Below, one piece after another: positions 1 to 6,430 of a stretch of DNA of 6,668 nucleotides. The stretch covers positions 1 to 6,668 of the forward strand of contig JAKOWQ010000210.1 of the NCBI GenBank assembly GCA_029781465.1. Reading direction: 5' to 3'. The DNA is from Pseudomonadota bacterium (lineage in GTDB: Bacteria > Pseudomonadota > Alphaproteobacteria > Sphingomonadales > Sphingomonadaceae). Position 1 is the stretch's first letter. Each line of letters opens with the position of its first letter. Under the pieces are notes generated by a model. The model saw nothing but the letters and a program-made list of their open reading frames with translations, searched no databases and was not told the origin of the DNA. A program made the translations under genes and the position numbers.

Positions 1-25
1 GGACGTGATCTTCGACCAGCCCTCC

Positions 26-56
26 CGTCGCCCCGGACTTGATCCGGGGCTTGGCT
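26..56 (+). repeat. REP-like palindromic repeat, unit 1
   Basis: A 31-base unit whose core is CCCCGGA (31-37), loop CTTGA (38-42), TCCGGGG (43-49), extended by a G-C pair at 30/50. It is flanked by CGTCG on the left and CTTGGCT on the right. The same unit occurs in inverted orientation at 100-130. Short GC-rich palindromes of this form are, from memory, widespread intergenic repeats in alphaproteobacterial genomes. The role here is inferred: transcript end protection or termination, or simply a mobile REP-type element. Confidence 0.8.
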
Positions 57-99
57 TTTCTGCTCAAAGCTCTCGGCAAACCGCCGGGTCGGCAAAAGC

Positions 100-130
100 A
101 GCCAAGCCCCGTGTCGAGCACGGGGCGACG
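100..130 (-). repeat. REP-like palindromic repeat, unit 2 (inverted)
   Basis: The reverse complement matches unit 1 at 26 of 31 positions, with identical flanks CGTCG and CTTGGCT. Its stem is CCCCGTG / CACGGGG around a 5-base loop (107-125), closed by a G-C pair at 106/126. Four of the five differences from unit 1 are paired changes that keep the hairpin intact; the fifth is in the loop. Together the units form a head-to-head pair separated by 43 bases, like the paired REP arrangements known in other bacteria. The pair could also fold as one large cruciform. Confidence 0.8.
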
Positions 131-258
131 ATGATCCTGAGGCGGCTATGTTATTGTACCCGGGACGGCAACTTTGGCCAGCCTTGCTTTCCTACATCCG
201 GCAAACCTGCGACAATCCGCCGCGTTCTTTCTCAGCTTGAATAACGCCGCGCGTGCCT

Positions 259-361
259 TTGCGAAAAGGTTACACCCAAAACCGCACAAGTGTCACTTTT
301 TCTGCGGCAAACATCTGAATTCAGGTGATAAACAGGCCGGACAGGGTGTCACTTTTTCGGC
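259..361. repeat. Three copies of a GTGTCACTTTTTC-type motif
   Basis: GTGTCACTTTTTC occurs exactly at 290-302 and again at 346-358, 56 bases apart. A third, inverted and diverged copy lies at 261-277, where the minus strand reads GGGTGTAACCTTTTCGC; compare GGGTGTCACTTTTTCGG at 344-360. Agreement extends a few bases beyond the 13-base core. I do not recognise the motif. It may be a binding site for a regulator of a gene to the left of the window, or a dispersed repeat. Confidence 0.6.
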
Positions 362-386
362 CCTGCTGTCCGCAGGCTGCTCCGCC

Positions 387-1199
387 TCACGGATCGGTGA
401 ACTCGCCCTTGCGGCCTTCCATCTGGCTCATCACCGCTTCGATCTGGTTCTTGCTGCCGATCAGGGCCTGCTGCTCGACGCTTTCGGCCATCAGGATTTC
501 GTCCGTGGACGCTTCCAGGTACTTGCCGAACAACCGCTTGGCCGCGCGCTGGGCATGGGGGTTGCGGCTGGCGATCTCGGTCGCGATGGCCGTTGCGCGG
601 GCAACCGGATTGGCATCGACCAGCGTGGCAAAGCCGAGAGTCAGCGCTTGCTCACCGGAAAACTCGCGGTTGGTATAGGTCAGCTCGCGCAGCACGTCGT
701 CACGCACCAGTCCGCGCCACAAGGCATAGCCGCCCATGTCGGGAACCAGCCCCCATTTCATCTCCATCACCGCCATTCGCGCGGCGGGATCGACCACGCG
801 GATGTCGGCCCCGCTGGCGATCTGCAATCCGCCACCGAAGCACACCCCGTGGACCGCAGCGATCACCGGCACCGGCAGCTTGCGCCACTGCATCGCCACC
901 TGCTGGGCATGGTTGGCATTGCCGTGGGTCCGCTCGGTCAGCGGGGCGCGATCGTGGCGGTTGGCATTGGCCATGCTGCCCAGATCGAGGCCGGCGCAAA
1001 AGCTGCGCCCCTCGCCCGCCAGCACCACCGCGCGCAATCCATTGGTTTCGTGTAGCACCCTCCCGGCATCGATCAATGCGGCGAACATGTCAGGATCGAT
1101 CGCGTTCATCTTGTCGGCGCGGATCAGGCGGACCTGGGCCACGCCATCGGGCCCCATCGCAATCGCTACGCGCCCGCCGGGATTGACTTCAAAAAGCAT
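387..1199 (-). CDS. Crotonase/enoyl-CoA hydratase family protein (probable isomerase-like variant)
   Basis: A 270-residue crotonase-fold protein acting on acyl-CoA thioesters in the cytoplasm. The two oxyanion-hole segments are present: SFCAGLDL (66-73, CoA and acyl binding) and HGVCFGGGLQIA (117-128). At the first catalytic glutamate of rat-type enoyl-CoA hydratase (Glu144) this protein has Gln126. The second (Glu164) is kept as Glu146 in AVMEMKWGLVPDMGG. One glutamate at that site is the pattern of enoyl-CoA isomerases, so straightforward hydratase activity is doubtful. The sequence resembles a subgroup annotated simply as enoyl-CoA hydratase. The ATG at 1199 is chosen because AGGA lies 8 bases upstream and the family N-terminus begins here; the open frame extends further up without homology. 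It overlaps the upstream regulator gene by 11 bases, implying translational coupling. Substrate unknown. Confidence 0.88.
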   Translation of the reverse strand: MLFEVNPGGRVAIAMGPDGVAQVRLIRADKMNAIDPDMFAALIDAGRVLHETNGLRAVVLAGEGRSFCAGLDLGSMANANRHDRAPLTERTHGNANHAQQVAMQWRKLPVPVIAAVHGVCFGGGLQIASGADIRVVDPAARMAVMEMKWGLVPDMGGYALWRGLVRDDVLRELTYTNREFSGEQALTLGFATLVDANPVARATAIATEIASRNPHAQRAAKRLFGKYLEASTDEILMAESVEQQALIGSKNQIEAVMSQMEGRKGEFTDP

Positions 1200-1959
1200 G
1201 CTGATCGTCCTGCTGGTCGGTCTGGAACCGGTTTTCGGAGCGATCCTCGCCCAAACGGACATGGGCGTCCAGCGGCAATTGCTGGGCCGCTCCCGTCGGA
1301 GGGGGATCGGCAACGGCCAGACGGTAGGCACCATCGGGCAAGGTCTCGATCAGTCCGTCAACGCCCGACAGGCGCAGCTTGGCCCTGAGACGGCTGACAT
1401 GGACCGCAAGGCTGTTGGTTTCGGGCCGAAACGACAGCCGCCAGACGTCGCCAAGCAGGGTGGCCGGCGCAACCGCCTTGCCCGGAGCATCGGCCAGCCG
1501 CCACAGCAGCGCAAACTCGCGCGGGTGCAGTCCGGCCGGGCGACCCGCCACAAAGGCTTCGCGCGCCAGCAGATCGAGCCGCAGGGCGCCGATCTGGCGG
1601 TGACGCGGCAGCGCACGCGCCTGTTCGATCACGCGGATCGCGCGGGATTCGAGCTCGTGCGGAAGGCTCCACCAGCCCACCGCGTCGCCAAAGCCGAGGC
1701 GGATGAAGCGCGAACGCTCCTGTGATTCCTCAACCCCGACCAGCATGGTCCGCTTGCGCTCGGCCGGATCGGCTCCCGCCAGTTGCAGCCACTGCGCCAT
1801 CACCAGGCCATCGGGCTGGACCAGCACGGCCAGGTCGGCCACGCCAAGGCCGCGCCCCTGCCCGCCCGGCAGGTCGCTCTCGATCAGCCGCCAGCCAAGG
1901 CGGCGCAAGTCGAACGCGGCAGGAACCGGTCCTGCCGACAGCCAGCGAAACAGTCGCAA
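1189..1959 (-). CDS. OmpR/PhoB-type winged-helix regulator with degenerate receiver
   Basis: A 256-residue DNA-binding protein. Residues about 124-215 form an OmpR/PhoB-type winged helix: the helix HPREFALLWRLADAPGKAV, the recognition helix ETNSLAVHVSRLRAKL (180-195) and the wing LIETLPDGAYRL (203-214). Residues 1-115 look like the remains of a receiver domain: GFGDAVGWWSLPHELESRA resembles the end of a CheY fold, where a normal receiver has a conserved Lys-Pro. I see neither the N-terminal acidic pair nor a clear phosphoacceptor aspartate, so control by a histidine kinase is unlikely. The tail (216-256) is Gln/Asp-rich and low complexity. Translation starts at TTG: the frame is closed by a TAG two codons upstream, and AAGGGG sits 6 bases before it. 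It overlaps the crotonase start, which suggests it regulates or is coexpressed with that enzyme. The target is unknown. Confidence 0.82.
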   Translation of the reverse strand: MRLFRWLSAGPVPAAFDLRRLGWRLIESDLPGGQGRGLGVADLAVLVQPDGLVMAQWLQLAGADPAERKRTMLVGVEESQERSRFIRLGFGDAVGWWSLPHELESRAIRVIEQARALPRHRQIGALRLDLLAREAFVAGRPAGLHPREFALLWRLADAPGKAVAPATLLGDVWRLSFRPETNSLAVHVSRLRAKLRLSGVDGLIETLPDGAYRLAVADPPPTGAAQQLPLDAHVRLGEDRSENRFQTDQQDDQHAF

Positions 1960-2074
1960 TTGCTACCCCTTCAGGCCCTGAGCGCCCTTGGGACGAAGCG
2001 ACCACGATTTGCCGGGCATGGCAAGCGCGGATGGCTCGACTCCGGTCGAAAACAAGCGGCTTGCGCCAGCCCCG
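1960..2074 (-). other. Spacer between aminotransferase and regulator genes
   Basis: The 115 bases between the aminotransferase stop and the regulator's TTG hold no gene. On the minus strand just after the aminotransferase stop there is a weak hairpin, GCAAG-CCG-CTTGT, running into TTTTC (around 2065-2049), which could be a poor terminator. A second short inverted repeat, TCGAC-TCCG-GTCGA, lies at 2036-2049. No convincing -35/-10 pair is visible, so it is unresolved whether the regulator and crotonase genes have their own promoter. Confidence 0.35.
1966..1971 (-). promoter_or_regulatory. Ribosome-binding site fixing a TTG start
   Basis: On the minus strand AAGGGG is followed by TAGCAA and then TTG (1959-1957). 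The in-frame TAG at 1965-1963 rules out any start further upstream, and the next in-frame ATG is codon 54, which would remove half of the N-terminal domain. TTG is therefore the likely start of the winged-helix gene. Confidence 0.65.
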
Positions 2075-3274
2075 TCAGGCCGCGGTGGTGTTGACCCCCA
2101 TCGAGGCGAGATAGCGGCGGATGTTGCGCGCGGCCTGGCGCAGGCGCTGCTCGTTTTCGACCATCGCGATCCGCACGAAGCCTTCGCCCTCCTCGCCGTA
2201 GCCGACGCCGGGCGCCACCGCGACTTCGGCATGGGTGAGCAGCTGCTTGGAAAATTCCAGGCTCCCCATCTCCCTGAGCGCCGGGGGCAGCGGTGCCCAG
2301 GCGAACATCGAGGCCCGGGGGCTGGGAATTTCCCATCCCGCGCGCCCGAAGCTTTCCACCATCACGTCGCGGCGCTTCTGGTAGAGTACCCGGTTGGCCT
2401 CGACGATATCCTGCGGCCCGTTGAGCGCCGCGCAGGTTGCCGCCTGGATCGGGGTGAAGGCGCCGTAATCGAGGTAGCTCTTGACCCGGGTCAGCGCCGC
2501 GATCAGCCGCGGGTTGCCCACCGCGAAACCGACCCGCCAGCCGGCCATCGAAAAGGTCTTGGACATCGAGGTGAATTCCACCGCCACGTCCTTGGCCCCC
2601 GGCACCTGGAGGATCGAGGGGGTGGGATTGCCGTCGTAATAAAGTTCGGAATAGGCAAGGTCGGAAAGCACCCAGACCTTGTTCTCCTTCGCCCAGGCCA
2701 CCAGCCGCTCATAGAATGCCAGATCGACCGTTTCGGCCGTCGGGTTCGAGGGGTAGTTGACGATCAGGATCGAGGGACGCGGCACGGTAAAGGCCATCGC
2801 CCGGTCAAGCGAGCGCCAGTAGTTCTCGTCGGGCGTGGTCGGAACCGAGCGGATCGTCGCCCCGGCGATGATGAAGCCGAAGGTGTGAATGGGGTAGCTG
2901 GGATTGGGCGCCAGCACCACGTCACCCGGCGCCGTGATTGCGGTCGCAAGGCTGGCCAGCCCTTCCTTGCTGCCCATGGTCATCACCACCTCGGTTTCGG
3001 GGTCAAGCTCAACCCCGAAGCGGCGCGCGTAGTAATTGGCCTGGGCCTTGCGCACCCCGGGAATGCCCTTCGAGGCGGAATAGCCATGGGCATCGGGCTT
3101 TTGCGCGACCTCGCACAGCTTTTCGATCACATGCGGCGGCGGCGGCAGATCGGGGTTGCCCATGCCAAGGTCGATGATGTCCCTACCGGCGGCGCGTGCT
3201 GCGGCCCGCATGCCGTTGACTTCGGCGATGACATAGGGCGGCAGGCGCTTGATGCGGTAGAACTCTTCGGACAT
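2075..3274 (-). CDS. AlaC-like PLP-dependent aminotransferase (alanine/glutamate type)
   Basis: A 399-residue fold-type I class I/II aminotransferase, close to full family length. Visible residues: LPPYVIAEV near the N-terminus, MGNPD (38-42), GSKEG (101-105, phosphate-binding turn), NPSYP (124-128), NYPSNPTA with Asn177, SDLAY with Asp205 and Tyr208 (contacts to the PLP ring), SMSKTFSMAGWRVG with the Schiff-base Lys239, and FVRIA with Arg368 for the substrate carboxylate. The order and wording of these blocks match my recollection of E. coli AlaC (glutamate-pyruvate aminotransferase) along nearly the whole length, including HGYS.S.GIP, MGSLEF.K.LL and APG.G.G. Relatives are often labelled LL-diaminopimelate aminotransferase, which is less likely. 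Expected role: cytosolic alanine synthesis, interconverting pyruvate/glutamate with alanine/2-oxoglutarate. The ATG is preceded by GGGAAAGG. It lies 42 bases after the DUF2306 gene and may be cotranscribed with it. Confidence 0.9.
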   Translation of the reverse strand: MSEEFYRIKRLPPYVIAEVNGMRAAARAAGRDIIDLGMGNPDLPPPPHVIEKLCEVAQKPDAHGYSASKGIPGVRKAQANYYARRFGVELDPETEVVMTMGSKEGLASLATAITAPGDVVLAPNPSYPIHTFGFIIAGATIRSVPTTPDENYWRSLDRAMAFTVPRPSILIVNYPSNPTAETVDLAFYERLVAWAKENKVWVLSDLAYSELYYDGNPTPSILQVPGAKDVAVEFTSMSKTFSMAGWRVGFAVGNPRLIAALTRVKSYLDYGAFTPIQAATCAALNGPQDIVEANRVLYQKRRDVMVESFGRAGWEIPSPRASMFAWAPLPPALREMGSLEFSKQLLTHAEVAVAPGVGYGEEGEGFVRIAMVENEQRLRQAARNIRRYLASMGVNTTAA

Positions 3275-3316
3275 GGGACCTTTCCCGGTTGCTCGCGCCG
3301 GATTGGCGCGCGCGCC

Positions 3317-3973
3317 TTATCGGGGATCGCGAGTCGTTGCGCCAGTGCCTTTTAGCCACAATGCCGTGGCAATCAGCGGCAAGCCCCAGGCGAACCAGGC
3401 ATCGCAGGCATAGAACAGTTCGTAGTGACGATAGGATCCCCTCATCGCGAACAGCGCCAGAAAGACCCGGAAGAACACCGCGCCGCTGGTGGTGGCAGCC
3501 ATCAGCAGCATGCAGGTGCGGTGCGCGGCGACCCTGCCCCGGCGGATGTTCCACAGCCCCAGCCCCAGCAGGACGAGCCAAACGGCTCCCTGGGTGGCAA
3601 AGCCGAGTGCGGACCCCAGGGTGACCGGCTCGATCAGCGCAACAGGGAAGGCCGTAAGCCCGGCTAGGGCGACGATCGAGGCCGCAATCCTTCCGGCAGG
3701 GCGGTGCCAGCGCGGGCGGCGGCGCAGCAGCAATGCGACGGGAACCAGGATCAGCGCAAGGGCGCCGCTGACCATGTGCAGAGGGAAGATCGCGGGCATC
3801 AGTTCGGCCTTGATCGCCAGCTCTTCGGGAAAATCGTCGACCAGCCAGGGCGAATAGAGCGCCTTGGCCGCAGTATAGATTACAAGCAGCGCCATTCCTG
3901 TTAGAGCAACGGCGCGTACCGGCTGCCTCGCGCGGGTGGCAGGTGCCCTTTCTGGATGGCCGGAGGTAACCAT
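3317..3973 (-). CDS. DUF2306-type multipass inner-membrane protein
   Basis: A 218-residue membrane protein with about six hydrophobic helices (roughly 20-39, 62-83, 96-116, 121-142, 154-176 and 190-207). Conserved-looking histidines sit at FPLHMVSG (His66), RWHRPAGR (His90) and AAHRTCM (His151), each at a helix end. This pattern and the loop HRPAGRI fit the DUF2306 family of predicted membrane proteins, whose function is unknown; the histidines could bind a metal or haem. Arginine-rich stretches (83-96, 144-152) suggest cytoplasmic loops. ATG 3973 is preferred: AAGGA lies 4 bases upstream and it gives a short basic N-terminus before helix 1. The open frame runs on to 4066 without a better start, and the later ATG at 3895 has AGGA with no spacer and would cut helix 1. 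The start overlaps the divergent gene's start codon. Confidence 0.75.
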   Translation of the reverse strand: MVTSGHPERAPATRARQPVRAVALTGMALLVIYTAAKALYSPWLVDDFPEELAIKAELMPAIFPLHMVSGALALILVPVALLLRRRPRWHRPAGRIAASIVALAGLTAFPVALIEPVTLGSALGFATQGAVWLVLLGLGLWNIRRGRVAAHRTCMLLMAATTSGAVFFRVFLALFAMRGSYRHYELFYACDAWFAWGLPLIATALWLKGTGATTRDPR

Positions 3974-3982
3974 GAAATCCTT
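3962..3982. promoter_or_regulatory. Shared divergent start region with back-to-back ribosome-binding sites
   Basis: The plus-strand gene has GGAGG (3962-3966), a 5-base spacer, then ATG at 3972-3974. The minus-strand gene has AAGGA (reverse complement of 3978-3982), a 4-base spacer, then ATG at 3973-3971. The two ATGs overlap within one CATG. Each ribosome-binding site therefore lies inside the other gene's first codons, and each promoter must lie within the other gene's coding sequence. I could not pick out clear -35/-10 elements for either. Confidence 0.55.
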
Positions 3983-4445
3983 ATTCCATTCGATCACCGC
4001 TCTGTCGATTGGTCTTGCCGCCGGGATCGGCGCCGCCGCGCTGGCAGCTCCCGCCGCCACCAGCATCCATTACGGGCGCTGGACCATCCACGAGGACAAC
4101 CCGACCTTCACTGCCCGGGGCAGGCTCTACAAGACCATCGACATCGCACCGTGCGGCAAGGACTTCTGCGGGGTCAGCGTGAACGATGCCGGCAAGTGCG
4201 GGCCGGTCCTGTTCCGCTTCTTCGCCAAGAATGCCAACGCCAACTGGCTCCAGGGCCACGCCTTGTGGGGCAAGGCCAAGAAAAACATCCAGATCGAAAA
4301 CGCCGAGGCCGAAGACTGGCCGGGCAAGCGCTGGGTCGAAATCTACATCGGCGATGGCTACGATTTCGGCGGCCGTTCGGATTCGATGCCCAAGTTCCAC
4401 GGCGAGTACAAGCGGATCGGCGAAGCCCGCTGTAGGGCGCGTTGA
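3972..4445 (+). CDS. Small secreted protein, DUF2147-like
   Basis: A 157-residue protein with a clear Sec signal peptide: basic MK start, hydrophobic stretch 9-25 and a likely cleavage after AALA or AALAA (about 25-26). The mature part contains four cysteines (61, 66, 76, 154) in DIAPCGKDFCGVSV, AGKCGP and EARC. The order 'I-A-P-C-G-x-x-x-C-G' after a W-T-x-x-D-like segment recalls the DUF2147 family of small periplasmic proteins, but the match is partial. An even number of cysteines in an exported protein suggests two disulfides. The start at 3972 is fixed by GGAGG 5 bases upstream and by the signal peptide beginning exactly there; the longer frame from 3936 has no binding site. It is followed 68 bases later by phaC on the same strand, but no functional link to PHA is evident. 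Function unknown. Confidence 0.78.
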   Translation: MKSLFHSITALSIGLAAGIGAAALAAPAATSIHYGRWTIHEDNPTFTARGRLYKTIDIAPCGKDFCGVSVNDAGKCGPVLFRFFAKNANANWLQGHALWGKAKKNIQIENAEAEDWPGKRWVEIYIGDGYDFGGRSDSMPKFHGEYKRIGEARCRAR

Positions 4446-4501
4446 TTTGCGCTATGGGTGGCCCCGATTTTGTCACAACCACAATCTAGCAGTCCGCGTT
4501 C

Positions 4502-4506
4502 AGGAG
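4502..4506 (+). promoter_or_regulatory. Ribosome-binding site of phaC
   Basis: AGGAG lies 7 bases before ATG 4514. The in-frame TTG immediately upstream (4511) would leave only 4 bases, so ATG 4514 is the better start. The 68-base gap after the preceding gene shows no convincing promoter hexamers and no TGCA-N-TGCA site. Confidence 0.65.
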
Positions 4507-4513
4507 CCCTTTG

Positions 4514-6400
4514 ATGACTGACCAATCGACCGCGGCGGGCAATCCGGCCGATCTGTTTGCGGCAATGCTGCAAGCTCCGCAGCAGATGTTTGCCCGGCTT
4601 ATGCCCGAGCTGGGAGAAGCCGATGCCGCAAAGGTCATGCCCGATCTGACCCAATGGGCGAGCGTTGCCCAGCGGCTCCAGGCGCTTTGGGCGGAGTTTC
4701 AGCAATACCAGGCAGCCGCGGCGGCGGAGAATATTCCGCAGCTGTTTTCCGACCCGGGCAATTTCCTTGGCGTCTTTCAGGGCTGGCTGAAGGCCCTGCC
4801 CCTGACCGATCCCGAGAGCCAGCAGCGCATGTGGAATGACAGCGTCGCTTTGTGGGAAAACGTGTTGGGGCAATACGGCATCGGCGCCAAGGCCGGTGAT
4901 ACCGGCGAAAGCCTGCCTGACCTGCCGCGCAAGGACAGGCGCTTTTCCGATCCCGCGTGGCGCTCGCAGCCGTTTTACGCGCTCGTCCATCAAACCTACC
5001 TGATGCTCGCGGAGCAGGTCCTGGCCATGGCCAGCCGGATCGAGACCGGCGATCCCGCCCGGCACGAGCAGCTGCGCTTCGCCGCCCGAACCCTGGTCGA
5101 AGCGCTCAGCCCGGATCATTTCCCGCTGACCAATCCGCTGGTGATGCAGCGCGCGGCCGAGACCGGCGGCGAAAGTCTGGTCAAGGGCTTCGAGCACCTG
5201 CTTGAGGATCTCAAGCGCGGGCAGCTGACCCACGTCCAGCCGGGAGCTTTCACCCTGGGCGAAAACATCGCTGTCACCCCCGGCAAGGTGGTGCACCAGG
5301 GGCCGCTCTATCAGCTGATCCAGTACAGCCCCTCAACCGAAAACGTGCTTGAGGTTCCGCTGGTGATCTTCCCGCCGTGGATCAACCGGTTCTACATTCT
5401 CGATCTCTCGCCCGAAAAGAGCTTCATCAAGTGGGCGGTCGATCAGGGCATAACGGTATTCGTGGTCTCCTGGAAATCGGCCGACGAAAGCATGGCCGAG
5501 GTGGTCTGGGACGATTACATTCGCGCCCAGATCGAGGCGATCGATCTGGTGCGCGAGCGGTTGGGAGTGAAAAGCGTTCACACCATCGGCTATTGCGTCG
5601 CGGGAACCACGCTGGCGGCGACGCTGGCAGTGCTCGCCCGGCGCGGAGAGGCCGAAAAGGTCAAGAGCGCGACCTTCTTCACTGCCCAGGTCGATTTCAA
5701 GCGCGCGGGTGAATTGCTGGTGTTCATCGACGATCGCCAGTTCGATACCCTGGCCAAGCTTTCGGCCGAACACGGCTATCTCGACGGGCGCTACATGGCC
5801 GCGACTTTCAACCTGCTGCGCGGCAACGATCTGATCTGGAACTACGTGGTCAACAATTACCTGCTCGGCAATGACTACCCGGCCTTCGATCTGCTGCACT
5901 GGAACGGCGATGTCACCAACCTGCCGGCCAAGTGGCACCAAGCCTACCTCAAAGACCTCTACCGCGACAACAAGCTGGTCGTGCCCGATGCGATGAGCGC
6001 CGATGGCACGCCGATCGACCTGACGCGGATCGAAACCCCGGCCTATATCCAGGCCGGTCGTGAGGACCATATCGCGCCAGCCGAAAGCGTCTGGCGGATG
6101 ACCCGGCACCTGCGCGGGCCGTGGACGTTCCTGCTTGCCGGGTCGGGCCATATCGCCGGGGTGGTCAATCCGCCGGTGGCGAAGAAGTACCAGTATTGGA
6201 CCAACAGCGGCAGCCCCGAAACCTTTGCCGATTTCGTTGAGGGGGCCAGCGAGACTCCGGGCAGCTGGTGGCCGCACTGGCTTGGCTGGCTGCACGATCA
6301 GGATGCGGCCGAAGTGCCTGCCAAGGGCAAACGAGTCCCCGGTGGGAAGGGCGACACGGTTATCGAGGATGCCCCCGGAACCTATGTGAAAACGCGGTAA
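4514..6400 (+). CDS. phaC: Class I poly(3-hydroxyalkanoate) synthase
   Basis: A 628-residue PHA polymerase that joins (R)-3-hydroxyacyl-CoA units into polyester at the granule surface, releasing CoA. The N-terminal half (about 1-250) carries the PhaC N-domain, including LTNPLVMQRAAETGGESLVKG (206-225 region) and FTLGENIAVTPGKVV (246-260). The alpha/beta-hydrolase catalytic domain follows. The nucleophile Cys361 sits in IGYCVAGTT, Asp518 in AGREDHIAP and His546 in GSGHIAGVVNPP. The Asp-His distance of 28 residues equals that in the Cupriavidus necator enzyme (Asp480-His508). Other hallmarks are FPPWINRFYILDL (286-298), VFVVSWK (315-321), DLIWNYVVNNYLLG (439-452) and a Trp-rich C-terminus (GSWWPHWLGWL, 583-593). 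The length fits class I, which acts as a single-subunit type without PhaE or PhaR subunit. In the active-site box the usual second Gly is Ala363. A phasin-like gene follows 141 bases downstream. Confidence 0.97.
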   Translation: MTDQSTAAGNPADLFAAMLQAPQQMFARLMPELGEADAAKVMPDLTQWASVAQRLQALWAEFQQYQAAAAAENIPQLFSDPGNFLGVFQGWLKALPLTDPESQQRMWNDSVALWENVLGQYGIGAKAGDTGESLPDLPRKDRRFSDPAWRSQPFYALVHQTYLMLAEQVLAMASRIETGDPARHEQLRFAARTLVEALSPDHFPLTNPLVMQRAAETGGESLVKGFEHLLEDLKRGQLTHVQPGAFTLGENIAVTPGKVVHQGPLYQLIQYSPSTENVLEVPLVIFPPWINRFYILDLSPEKSFIKWAVDQGITVFVVSWKSADESMAEVVWDDYIRAQIEAIDLVRERLGVKSVHTIGYCVAGTTLAATLAVLARRGEAEKVKSATFFTAQVDFKRAGELLVFIDDRQFDTLAKLSAEHGYLDGRYMAATFNLLRGNDLIWNYVVNNYLLGNDYPAFDLLHWNGDVTNLPAKWHQAYLKDLYRDNKLVVPDAMSADGTPIDLTRIETPAYIQAGREDHIAPAESVWRMTRHLRGPWTFLLAGSGHIAGVVNPPVAKKYQYWTNSGSPETFADFVEGASETPGSWWPHWLGWLHDQDAAEVPAKGKRVPGGKGDTVIEDAPGTYVKTR

Positions 6401-6430
6401 GATATTGAATAGCATACTAAAACAAGGGTT

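Larger units (their letters stand above)
1..386. other. Gene-free stretch at the left edge, with repeats
   Basis: No open frame here has a convincing start, ribosome-binding site or recognisable protein. The longest frames run through palindromic repeats or into the antisense of the crotonase gene. What it does hold is a pair of opposed REP-like palindromes (26-130), a small hairpin with a GCGA loop (256-269), three GTGTCACTTTTTC-type motifs (two direct, one inverted; 259-361), and a 10-base palindrome CTGAATTCAG at 315-324. An upstream plus-strand gene could end in the first few bases (a TGA lies at 6-8 in one frame and at 40-42 in another), but too little is present to tell. The stretch is downstream of the minus-strand crotonase gene, so it is that transcript's 3' region. 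I see no classical hairpin followed by a T-run for it. Confidence 0.6.

Noticed and set aside
5..244. 79-codon plus-strand frame at the left edge
   Set aside because: It reads straight through both palindromic repeats, and its composition follows them. There is no support for it being a protein.
338..379. Possible terminator hairpin downstream of the crotonase gene (GGACAG/CTGTCC and CCTGC/GCAGG inverted repeats)
   Set aside because: The stems are short or interrupted, and no T-run follows on the minus strand, so intrinsic termination is not supported.
174..1055. Plus-strand frame starting in the gene-free stretch
   Set aside because: Most of it is antisense to the crotonase gene, and the part before 387 has no ribosome-binding site or homology.
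736..1725. Plus-strand frame of 329 codons across the crotonase and regulator genes
   Set aside because: It covers two well-supported minus-strand genes antisense and shows no domain.
3305..3316. Perfect 12-base palindrome GGCGCGCGCGCC after the DUF2306 stop codon
   Set aside because: It is simple alternating GC sequence that can arise by chance in this base composition, and no T-run follows it.
1988..3355. Long open frame of 455 codons on the plus strand
   Set aside because: It is exactly antisense to the aminotransferase, whose motifs are unmistakable. The translation is His/Gly/Arg-rich with no recognisable domain, typical of a GC-rich antisense shadow.
4442..4486. Possible promoter or operator upstream of phaC (TTGATT, and the inverted repeat GATTTTG/CACAATC)
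   Set aside because: The only -10 candidate at suitable spacing is poor, and the inverted repeat is imperfect and short; not strong enough to annotate.
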